Origin: CAYPZL01 sp964415045
Lineage (GTDB): Bacteria; Planctomycetota; Phycisphaerae; Sedimentisphaerales; Anaerobacaceae
Assembly: GCA_964415045.1 (NCBI GenBank)
Contig: CAYPZL010000029.1
Location: 1 to 37,969, forward strand
Length of the DNA: 37,969 nt
Direction: 5' to 3'
This document shows, piece by piece, positions 16,474 to 23,549 of the stretch. The notes beneath the pieces are model-generated. The model had not been told where the DNA came from, searched no databases, and saw nothing but the letters and a program-made list of their open reading frames with translations. Position numbers and translations under genes: made by a program. Positions within the stretch are counted from its first letter, which is position 1, and each line of letters opens with the position of its first letter.

Positions 16474-17415
16474 ATGAATGCCCAGGGGGCAAATTTCATA
16501 AACGTGGCGACCGGCCTGAAGGAGATGACGATTACGCATTTTGGCGAGCTATGCGCTCTGGCGACAGCCCTGGTCTGGGCCTTCTCCATTATCCTCTTCA
16601 AGAAGAGCGGGGAGTCCGTCCATCCGATTGCGTTGAATACGTTCAAGAGCACATTGGCCATGATGTTGCTGCTTCCCACGCTTCTGGTGTGGGGAGACTC
16701 TCTCCTTTACGCCGCTCCGGCCAAAGACTATGCGCTGCTTCTGCTCAGCGGTGCGATTGGGATCGCCGTGGCGGATTCCATGTTCTTCCATAGTCTGAAC
16801 CTGCTGGGCGCCGGTTTGTCGGCCATCGTTGACTGCCTGTACAGTCCTTTTATCATTCTGCTGTCCGTCTCGTTTCTTGGCGAACGTCTGGGCTGGGTGC
16901 AGATCGCCGGCGTGTGCATGATCATCTCCGCCGTGCTGACGGCGACCGGCGCCAACGGTCGCGGAACCGTCGAGCGGCGCACGCTCGTGCGGGGCGCCGT
17001 CTGGGGCGCGCTGGCCATGGCCACGATGGCCGTCGGCATCGTGATGGTCAAACCCGTGCTCGACCGTTCGCCCCTGTTATGGGCCACGGAGATCCGCCTC
17101 ATCGGCGGCTGCCTGGGCCTGTACGTTCAGCTCTTCTTTCACAAGCGCAGCGGCCCCATCTTGAGATCGCTCTTGACGACTGCGAGTTGGAAGTACACGG
17201 TTCTGGGTTCCTTCCTGGGCGCCTACGTCGCCATGGTCCTGTGGATCGGAGGCATGAAATACACCCAGGCCTCCACCGCCGCCGCCTTGAACCAGACCAG
17301 CAACGTATTCGTCTTTCTGTTCGCCGCCCTGTTTCTCAAAGAGAAGATCACCCTGCTGCGACTCGCAGCGATTTTCACCGCCGTGATCGGTGTCTTCCTG
17401 GTGACGTTCGGATAA
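16474..17415 (+). CDS. EamA/DMT-superfamily transporter
   Basis: The 313-residue protein has about ten hydrophobic segments arranged as two EamA repeats. Repeat one includes ALVWAFSIILFKKSG and the SFLGERLGWVQIAGV end motif; repeat two includes AALNQTSNVFVFLFAALFLKEKITLLRL, shown here in outline as the helix pair before KEKI. Members export or import small metabolites; the substrate is unknown. ATG 16474 follows a GGGGGT stretch; a second ATG at 16525 sits directly on an AAGGAG with no spacing, so the longer form is preferred. It lies between 24-base inverted repeats right after mraY and has no obvious functional tie to cell-wall synthesis, although some DMT proteins do handle lipid-linked substrates. 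Confidence 0.85.
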   Translation: MNAQGANFINVATGLKEMTITHFGELCALATALVWAFSIILFKKSGESVHPIALNTFKSTLAMMLLLPTLLVWGDSLLYAAPAKDYALLLLSGAIGIAVADSMFFHSLNLLGAGLSAIVDCLYSPFIILLSVSFLGERLGWVQIAGVCMIISAVLTATGANGRGTVERRTLVRGAVWGALAMATMAVGIVMVKPVLDRSPLLWATEIRLIGGCLGLYVQLFFHKRSGPILRSLLTTASWKYTVLGSFLGAYVAMVLWIGGMKYTQASTAAALNQTSNVFVFLFAALFLKEKITLLRLAAIFTAVIGVFLVTFG

Positions 17416-17440
17416 CCTCCAATTGCCGCCGCGAGGAGTA

Positions 17441-17488
17441 AAGGAGGCTCCTTGTCCCGGTATCAATGTATACAACCAGGACAAGGAG
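17441..17488 (+). promoter_or_regulatory. Inverted repeat with alternative ribosome-site-like pairing
   Basis: CTCCTTGTCC (17448-17457) is a perfect 10-base inverted copy of GGACAAGGAG (17479-17488), with an inner GTAT/ATAC pair in the 21-base loop. AAGGAGG (17441-17447) directly precedes the left arm and could compete for the same CTCCTT. It follows the EamA stop by about 25 bases with no T-tract, so it may be a terminator-like or RNA-stability hairpin. Confidence 0.5.
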
Positions 17489-17516
17489 ACCGGTCGTGAG
17501 AACGTAGTATACTTCG

Positions 17517-17548
17517 GATCCTTTGGCTTTTCAAGCGTCAAAAGGATC
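17517..17548 (+). terminator. Hairpin downstream of the EamA gene
   Basis: GATCCTTT (17517-17524) pairs with AAAGGATC (17541-17548) around a 16-base loop. No T-run follows on the plus strand, so terminator activity is uncertain. It is the second hairpin within 110 bases of the gene end. Confidence 0.35.
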
Positions 17549-17765
17549 AAAACTCGGGCCACCAAGGGCCAAGGGGGTCAGGGCTTGACACATGACAGAT
17601 TGAACTGGTGTTCGTTAGGGTTCTGCGGGGGTCCGGGATCGGGGTTCGACGAAGTGGCTTTGAGCCTCTTGAGCCTGGCGGCCAGCGCACGGGCGTTTGC
17701 CGCACGAGGCTCCGGGCGTTGCCGCACGCGATGGACGCCGCTGCCGTCGGCGCCGCTCTTTTCAC

Positions 17766-17795
17766 TTGACATCTGTACGCGTCCCGTTGTATGAT
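17766..17795 (+). promoter_or_regulatory. Near-consensus promoter for the small zinc-ribbon gene
   Basis: TTGACA (17766-17771), an 18-base spacer and TATGAT (17790-17795). Transcription would start near 17802, leaving a leader of about 120 bases before the ATG at 17925. This is the best sigma-70-type match upstream of any gene in the window. Confidence 0.65.
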
Positions 17796-17924
17796 AGGCG
17801 TCTGGTGACCTAATGGGTGGCTGTTAACGGAGCAGCGCCCGCTGATCCGTGGAAAGGAATCCCGGGGTTCACGACACGTCATCTGCGCGGCCCAACGGCA
17901 GCGCCGGACCAGGGGACGGAGAAA

Positions 17925-18224
17925 ATGACAAGGAAGATGAGGGAAGGATCACTGACTCTGGAAGCGCCTCAGGAAGAACCACATCTATTGGCTGAGCCTC
18001 CCGGCCAGAGTTTCGACTGGGTGGATTTCCGTTGCCGGTGCCCGAGTTGCGGTGCGGCGGTGGACGGCTTCCGGACGAAGGATTTTTGCCGCCAGTTGGA
18101 TACGGTGGACTACCGCACCGCCTATCACTTTTACGCCGTATGCGAGTGTGGTCTCTGGATCGACTTCATCCGCAGGAATGCCCGGGGCATCGGAGACTTC
18201 GAGATGCGCTCGGAACCGATGTGA
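17925..18224 (+). CDS. Small zinc-ribbon-like protein (99 aa)
   Basis: The 99-residue product has six cysteines: RCRCPSCG (C37, C39, C42), C55, and VCECG (C73, C75). This forms a probable zinc ribbon from C39-x2-C42 and C73-x-C75. The segment between them reads AAVDGFRTKDFC with VDYRTAYHFY, and small proteins of this pattern occur in phages and mobile elements as I remember them. No enzyme motif is present; a nucleic-acid or adaptor role is only a guess. I use ATG 17925 because GGACGGAG precedes it by a few bases; a GTG at 17817 would add a Pro-rich segment without support. The stop faces the convergent stop of the next gene 18 bases away. Confidence 0.72.
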   Translation: MTRKMREGSLTLEAPQEEPHLLAEPPGQSFDWVDFRCRCPSCGAAVDGFRTKDFCRQLDTVDYRTAYHFYAVCECGLWIDFIRRNARGIGDFEMRSEPM

Positions 18225-18241
18225 CCGATACAGCGCCGCGT

Positions 18242-20425
18242 TTACGGCAGGCCGGCTGAACCCGAGACTGTGCCCGGTATCATGACGGGGCGGTGCTTTC
18301 GATAGGGTTCTGCCAGGGGAATGTCGATCGTCAGGTCCCAGAGACTGGTATCCATTTGGCGCATGGCGAGAACCGAAGTGATCCAGGAATGAATCCACCC
18401 GGTCATGGTGCACCAGGCGCCCCAGCCGGCATCGGCGTCGCTGCCCCAGGGCTCCCAGCGGCGAAAATCGAAGGCCCGAAACCAGGTCCCGTTCAATTCC
18501 GGATGCGCGTCGGAGCGCACCTGGATGCGACAGAGGAACTCGGCGAGTTTGTCTTCGGCTTCGAGGTAGAGCGCTTCGCCGGTGGCGGCGCCGGCCTCGT
18601 GCAGGCCCAGGAAGGCGAAGTTCGTGGTGTAGAGCAGATCGCACACGGGGTCGCCGTTTTGCTGGATCAGGGATGCCTCGTTGCCGCCGTAGTCTTGGTT
18701 GGACTTCGGAGGCGGGTACGCCCCCTTTCCCGGCCGGCCTAATTGCTCCCGGATGGCGCCGCACGGCTGCTGCAGGGCGAGCAGATCGACGGCGATTCGC
18801 CTGAGCCATCGACGATGCTGCGGAGTGTCGTCCACGCGGACCAGCCAGGCCAGCGGCAGAAGCATGCGCGCCTTTTCCTGGGTCATGCCGTTGGTCCAGC
18901 TCCAGTTGTCGGGGTAGTTCTCCATGGTCCGGCGAATCGCTTTTTCGGTGCGGGCATAGAACAGCTCGTCGCCGGTATGGTGATAGGCCCAGAGGAAGCA
19001 GGCCCAGAGATAGGCCTGGTAATGCGGTGAGAGATGGACCGTCTCCGCTTTGAAATACGGTTCCCAGCCGTTTTCGGTGAGAGGTCCGACGTCGATGCGG
19101 CCGGGCCGAAAGCCCGGGACGCCGGTGGTGCGGAGGTTCGCCAGCAGACACAGGGCGACCGCCTCGTTCCAGCGGTCGCTGCCGACAACGGCCGCCGTCG
19201 CCAGGATGCCCATCATCTGGCGGGCATTGTCGTCTCCGTAGTTGGCCTTGAGCCAGGCCGGATCGTCGATGCCCCAGGCGATAAGACCGTAGGCGCCGTG
19301 GCTGGGATCGCCGCGTGCGCCCTTGCGTGCCTCGGAGTCGAAGACATAGAAGTCGAGAATATTGCCGGCGACCTGGAGCTTTTCCTTGTCGCCGTCGAGC
19401 CTGCCCGCGAGGGCAAGAGTCATGGCCGCTTCGCAGTTGTTGTCGCCCCGGCGTACAGCGTTCCGCGCCTGACGGCCGTCGTGCGAGATGCCCGACATGT
19501 AGCCCTGGAGGATGCCGAAGGACCCGTCGCCGACCGGCTCGCCGGATGAGGGGGCCGGCAGAACGCCTTGCTGTTTCATCGCCGTTTTCACTTGCTCATC
19601 CTGCCCGGCGGTCGGCAGCAGTTTGGATCGGTGATACCACTGCCCCGCACGGCGCACGGCCCGCTTCTCGACGTCTCCCGGCAGGGCCGCATCCCGTTGA
19701 TACGTCGGGCGCACTGTGGCAGTCCAGCGCAGTTCGGGCACGGGACGGCCGCGACAGAGCCACCGGAGAATTCCCTGCCACATGCCCTCGACCGCATCGA
19801 CGGGGCTATAGCGACCCGTGACAAAATGGCTGAGCTTCGTGGTGGCGATCAGCATCGTGCCGTCGGCGTGCTCGAAAAGAAGAGGATGCGTCTGCTCGGG
19901 CAGCCCGTAGACGGCGGTATCGAAGCCGGCCACTCGCGCCGCGACCAGATGCGCCTCCGCAGCGTCAACCGGTGCGACGTGTTTGCCGTTGATGGACAAA
20001 ATGCGCGACGCACCGAGCTTCGGGCCGAAGAAATCCGAAGTTACCACCGCACGCTCGATTTTAAGACGGACGGGCGGAGCCACCTCCAGGCCGGGCAACC
20101 GGGCGGGATACTCGATATAGAGGCGAAGCTTCTTCTTTCGCGCCCGCTCGAACTGCGCCGCGGTTATTTCCGTCATTTCGTCCGGATACCCGTCGGCCAG
20201 GACCAGGAGTGGCGCTCCCTGCGGGATGCCCGCCAGAGCGGCCGAGAGATGATCGAAGCGCACGCAGTCGAAACCGTTGTCCTTGAGGATTTGATACAGG
20301 TCGTTGTCCGCTCGGCAGCAGAGGTAGAACTTGCAATCGACGGAAGACGCATCGGCGCTTCCGCCGGACTGTGCGGGGCAGACAACCATAAGTGACAGAC
20401 AGCAAATCGTGACAAACTGCAACAT
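18242..20425 (-). CDS. Large exported protein, probable (alpha/alpha) barrel
   Basis: The 727-residue product has a Sec-type signal peptide (MLQFVTICCLSLMVVCPA, cut near residue 20; no proper lipobox). The first 230 residues are alpha/beta, including LYQILKDNGFDC and APLLVLADGYPDEM, resembling a glutamine-amidotransferase-like or beta-galactosidase trimerisation-like fold. Residues from about 270 are helical, with aromatic and Gly-rich turns (GDNNCEAAMTLALAG, WGIDDPAWLKANYGDDNAR, SPHYQAYLWACFLWAYHHTG), the look of six-hairpin carbohydrate-active proteins. I cannot name a family or catalytic residues. ATG 20425 follows GAGGTGG; the in-frame GTG at 20431 is too close to it. Polysaccharide processing is inferred from the fold style and the beta-galactosidase elsewhere in the window. 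Confidence 0.72.
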   Translation of the reverse strand: MLQFVTICCLSLMVVCPAQSGGSADASSVDCKFYLCCRADNDLYQILKDNGFDCVRFDHLSAALAGIPQGAPLLVLADGYPDEMTEITAAQFERARKKKLRLYIEYPARLPGLEVAPPVRLKIERAVVTSDFFGPKLGASRILSINGKHVAPVDAAEAHLVAARVAGFDTAVYGLPEQTHPLLFEHADGTMLIATTKLSHFVTGRYSPVDAVEGMWQGILRWLCRGRPVPELRWTATVRPTYQRDAALPGDVEKRAVRRAGQWYHRSKLLPTAGQDEQVKTAMKQQGVLPAPSSGEPVGDGSFGILQGYMSGISHDGRQARNAVRRGDNNCEAAMTLALAGRLDGDKEKLQVAGNILDFYVFDSEARKGARGDPSHGAYGLIAWGIDDPAWLKANYGDDNARQMMGILATAAVVGSDRWNEAVALCLLANLRTTGVPGFRPGRIDVGPLTENGWEPYFKAETVHLSPHYQAYLWACFLWAYHHTGDELFYARTEKAIRRTMENYPDNWSWTNGMTQEKARMLLPLAWLVRVDDTPQHRRWLRRIAVDLLALQQPCGAIREQLGRPGKGAYPPPKSNQDYGGNEASLIQQNGDPVCDLLYTTNFAFLGLHEAGAATGEALYLEAEDKLAEFLCRIQVRSDAHPELNGTWFRAFDFRRWEPWGSDADAGWGAWCTMTGWIHSWITSVLAMRQMDTSLWDLTIDIPLAEPYRKHRPVMIPGTVSGSAGLP

Positions 20426-20503
20426 AACCACCTCAAAAGAAGATGCAGAGGGTAAATTGCCTGAGGGTCTTCGTTCAATCGTCCGGGGACATCTTGCGGG
20501 GCT

Positions 20504-22894
20504 TTACCTCATGAGACGCTGCATATGCATATCGAGCCTGTAGCGGTCCCGCGGTGTCAAGTTCTTGTTCTGCGATCCCCTACGGTAGACGCTGAGGGCC
20601 TCGCCCACTTTGCCCTGCTTTTCGAGAACCTCGCCCAGCAGCAGGTAGGCGTCGGGATAGGCCGTCGCAGCGTTGACCATCTTGCGCAGGACGCGAATCG
20701 CCTGTTCCACTTGCCCGTTTTGCCTCAGGAAGAAGGCGTAGGTGTAGCCATACCTTCCCTCGTTGGGCCGCAGCTCGTAGGCCTTGCGGCACCAGGTGAG
20801 ACACTCCTTCGGCTTGGATTCAGAGAGCAGAACGCCGAGGTTGTAAGCGGCGGCCGCCGCATTCGGGTCGGCTTTCAGCGCATCGCGAAAAGCCCCTTCC
20901 GCCTCCCGGGGGCGCTTCAACTCGCCCAGGAGCATGCCGAGGTTCAAGTGAACCGCCGCGTTGTTCGGATCGAGAGCGAGAGCCTTGCGGAACGACGCCT
21001 CGGCCTTGTCGTTCTGACCGCGGGCATTGTAGGCGAACGCCGCATTCACATAAGGCGGCACGAAATCCGGGCGCAGCTTGATGGCCCTCTCGTACGAGGC
21101 CAAAGCTTTTACATGGTCCTGGCGCTGCATGTGAACGTTGCCCAGGTTGAAGTGAGAGGAGTAGTCGTCCGGTGCGGCCTTCAGCGACTCGATGAGCTCG
21201 GCGGTGGCGCGTCGGAGTTGGTTCCGGTGTTCGTCGGCGAGCTGTTCGGGGGGGATAGCCGCCAGAGCCGCCGCCGCTCGGACGCGGACGAGACGATACT
21301 CGTCGTCGGTAGCCGCCAGCAACGCCGGGAAAGACTCGGCGGTGAGGTATCCGTGCAGGGTCTGGGCCGCGGCGGCCCGCACCAGCGGGGAGCGATCCTT
21401 TTCGAGAGCCTTGACCACCGCCGGCCATTTCTTCTCCGATTCGCAGCCGGCCAGCAGGCGGAGCAGCGATGTCGCGAAGACTTCGTCACGATCCTTCGAG
21501 CCGATGTACGTCAAGATGGCGTCCAGGCGGCTCCAATCGCCCCGGCGCGCGGCATCCACGAGACTGGCCCGCTCCAGGATGGGCTTCTGGTAGTCCTGCT
21601 CGTGCCACTGCCGAACGTACCCGTCGGCCCAGCTCGGGTCCTGGTCGTCGTGACAGATGTTGCACGCGTTGGGGGACTTGAACTTGAGGGTCGCCGCCGG
21701 CGTGGGCGGGCGCATGGAATGGTCGCTGCGCGTCATCCTGGCGAAGTCCGTCATCGGCATGTGACAGGCGATGCACCGGCTGCCCGTGCCGTCGGCCTCG
21801 TGGTGCGAGTGGGCCGCGACGTTCTCTACCCGCTCGCGGTGGCAGGGCAGGCAGGCGGCGTTCGGCTGCTCTGCGTTCTTGAAACGATACCGCCCGCTGG
21901 AAGTATGGCAGTGCGCGCAGTCGAGCTTGCCGCTCTTGACGCACGGGCTCATGCGCCACGTGGTCATCGTGTAGTTCTCGCCCAGATCGCGTCCGTCCGG
22001 ATAGAAATCCGAATGGTCCAGCGTGATCAGATCGAAATGGTCGAAGAAGCGCTGCCCGGGCTTGAACGAGCCGGTGATCGGGCTCAGCTTGGCGTGACAG
22101 GCATTGCACATCGAGTTGATCTGATCGGCCGAGAAGGTCTTGGTGACGATGATCTTCAGATCGTTAGGCTCCTGCCCCTCGGGCGTCGCCTGGCACACGC
22201 GCACGTGCTCGGCGCCGGAACCGTGACAGGCCTCGCAGTTGATTCCCGGCTCGGCCCACGTTGTGTGATAGGTGTCGCTCTTCAGATCGTAGTTGCTGGA
22301 CAACTGGCTGACGTGACAACCGTAGCAGGACGTGTTGAACGTGTACATCGGGTCGGTCCAGTGCACGGGCTCGTCGGTCTCGGTTCCCGGAAAATGGCGC
22401 ACCCCGCTGGCGGCGGTATCGAACCACTCCCCGGTGCGGACGTCGTACGCCACGGGAAGGGTCTGAAGGCGTCCTCCCTGCATCGGCGTCAGGAAGTAAT
22501 ACACGTTCTTGCCCCCCATCACGTGGACGAGGGGATAGCGTTTGGGACCTTTCGGGCCCTTTTCGCGGACCCATCCGCTCTCTCCGTCGATGATGGCACG
22601 GTATTCATAGGCCCCGATGCGTATGGGCTCGGTCTGGGCCGTGAGATTCGCACGCGCGAATTCGGTCGTGAACGGCTGCATCGCCAGGCCGTGATGCGAA
22701 GACGCCCACAACTCGTAGAATCGCTCGTGGCACTGACGGCAACTGACCGACCCCGCGTACTCGGCCCGATTCGCTGCGGCCGGACCCACTTCGCCGGCCA
22801 CACACGGACGAACCAACAGCAACTCCGCCCCCGCCGAGAACCATAAGAACACCCCGGCAAGACCGACAGCCGCCACTTGGCCCCATCTTCTCAT
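20504..22894 (-). CDS. Octaheme cytochrome c with HEAT and TPR repeats
   Basis: The 796-residue exported protein has an N-terminal signal segment (AAVGLAGVFLWFSAGA) and eight CxxCH haem c sites: C52, C190, C220, C263, C326, C348, C374 and C411 (first cysteines). HEAT-like repeats follow at roughly 450-570 (SPLVRAAAAQTL, YRLVRVRAAAALAAI), then at least five TPR units from about 575 to the end (SSHFNLGNVHMQRQDHVKAL, AAVHLNLGMLLGELK). The haem part resembles the cytochrome c3/nitrite-reductase-related multihaem proteins and probably carries electrons in the periplasm; the repeats suggest partner binding. No distal ligand set or catalytic haem (CxxCK) is seen, so no reductase is assigned. It is 78 bases upstream of the preceding minus-strand gene and may be cotranscribed with it. 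Confidence 0.9.
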   Translation of the reverse strand: MRRWGQVAAVGLAGVFLWFSAGAELLLVRPCVAGEVGPAAANRAEYAGSVSCRQCHERFYELWASSHHGLAMQPFTTEFARANLTAQTEPIRIGAYEYRAIIDGESGWVREKGPKGPKRYPLVHVMGGKNVYYFLTPMQGGRLQTLPVAYDVRTGEWFDTAASGVRHFPGTETDEPVHWTDPMYTFNTSCYGCHVSQLSSNYDLKSDTYHTTWAEPGINCEACHGSGAEHVRVCQATPEGQEPNDLKIIVTKTFSADQINSMCNACHAKLSPITGSFKPGQRFFDHFDLITLDHSDFYPDGRDLGENYTMTTWRMSPCVKSGKLDCAHCHTSSGRYRFKNAEQPNAACLPCHRERVENVAAHSHHEADGTGSRCIACHMPMTDFARMTRSDHSMRPPTPAATLKFKSPNACNICHDDQDPSWADGYVRQWHEQDYQKPILERASLVDAARRGDWSRLDAILTYIGSKDRDEVFATSLLRLLAGCESEKKWPAVVKALEKDRSPLVRAAAAQTLHGYLTAESFPALLAATDDEYRLVRVRAAAALAAIPPEQLADEHRNQLRRATAELIESLKAAPDDYSSHFNLGNVHMQRQDHVKALASYERAIKLRPDFVPPYVNAAFAYNARGQNDKAEASFRKALALDPNNAAVHLNLGMLLGELKRPREAEGAFRDALKADPNAAAAAYNLGVLLSESKPKECLTWCRKAYELRPNEGRYGYTYAFFLRQNGQVEQAIRVLRKMVNAATAYPDAYLLLGEVLEKQGKVGEALSVYRRGSQNKNLTPRDRYRLDMHMQRLMR

Positions 22895-23007
22895 ACGCAG
22901 AACCTTCCTTCCCTCTCCCCCGCTCCGATTCTACAAAACAACCCTACCCGCGCCGAGAACATCAACCGAATTTGACAAAACGCTCCTCCGCCTCGCTGAC
23001 CCAAGAG

Positions 23008-23030
23008 AAAGCGGTCAGAAGCACCGCTTT
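23008..23030. repeat. Perfect 8-base hairpin
   Basis: AAAGCGGT (23008-23015) and ACCGCTTT (23023-23030) are exact inverted copies around a 7-base loop, between the divergent cytochrome and aconitase genes. No T-tract follows. It may be a protein-binding dyad or a weak bidirectional terminator. Confidence 0.5.
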
Positions 23031-23052
23031 CACTCAACTTGGTTCCCCCATG

Positions 23053-23327
23053 TGTCATCCTGAGCCGCAGGCGAAGGATCTGGCCTGAGAATGGGGAGTT
23101 TCTTCCGTCCGCAGGTGAGATCCTTCACTGCGCTACGCTTCGTTCAGGGCTTGCCCTGAGCGCGAGCGAAGGGATGACAAAGCGCGCAAACAGTAATCAC
23201 AATTCGCATCACTCATACCAGTCCTTGCTGAGATCATCCCACTGCGGGTTGGCAGATGCGATAAGGTCGAGTTTCTACGATAATTCCTATTCTTCGGCCA
23301 GATCCTTCGCTGACGCTCAGGATGACA
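23053..23327. mobile_element. MITE-like element with about 32-base terminal inverted repeats
   Basis: The left end (23053-23085) reads TGTCATCCTGAGC, a 5-base variable part, then GCGAAGGATCTGGCC. The right end (23327-23296, minus strand) has the same blocks with a 4-base variable part. An internal partial copy ends in GGGATGACA at 23179, and a 7-bp stem TCAGGGC/GCCCTGA lies at 23144-23159. The open frame inside is not credible as a protein. Together with 9601-9705 this is a dispersed intergenic repeat family. Confidence 0.65.
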
Positions 23328-23482
23328 GTCTCACGGTATCAGTGCTGATCTCCCGGCACGATCCGCGGTCCCGTAAATAGTGTAGCCAACTGAGTCCCGA
23401 TGCGAAATAAAGTTTTCCGGTCCACGCCGTTACGCGTGCCTCCCGTGCATCATCCGCTGTGATTCCCATCTACGGAGCATAT

Positions 23483-23511
23483 TTGTGTTCTTGGGGGGAT
23501 TTTGTTATGGT
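23483..23511 (+). promoter_or_regulatory. Candidate promoter for the aconitase gene
   Basis: TTGTGT (23483-23488), a 17-base spacer and TATGGT (23506-23511), placing the start site about 32 bases before ATG 23550. The spacer carries a run of six G. Confidence 0.5.
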
Positions 23512-23549
23512 GTGGGTTTTGGGTTGGGTTAGGAGTGACCGAGTTGGGT

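Larger units (their letters stand above)
16371..17597. mobile_element. Putative cassette: EamA gene between inverted repeats
   Basis: The left end (16371-16394) and the right end (17597-17574 read on the minus strand) share 20 of 24 bases: TGTCA, A or T, GTGTCAAG, three variable bases, TGACCCC. Both point inward, and the 1.2 kb between them holds one transporter gene and two hairpins but no transposase. I see no target-site duplication. It could be a non-autonomous element, or two unrelated copies of a dispersed repeat that happen to flank one gene. Confidence 0.45.

Noticed and set aside
17585..17590. TTGACA as a -35 element
   Set aside because: No -10 at 16-19 bases; it is part of the right inverted-repeat end.
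17423..17794. 123-codon plus-strand frame downstream of the EamA gene
   Set aside because: Runs through two hairpins and an inverted repeat end, with low-complexity sequence and no ribosome site.
20525..22846. 773-codon frame antisense to the octahaem cytochrome
   Set aside because: The sense frame has eight CxxCH motifs and TPRs; the antisense frame is Val/Gly/Arg-rich without motifs.
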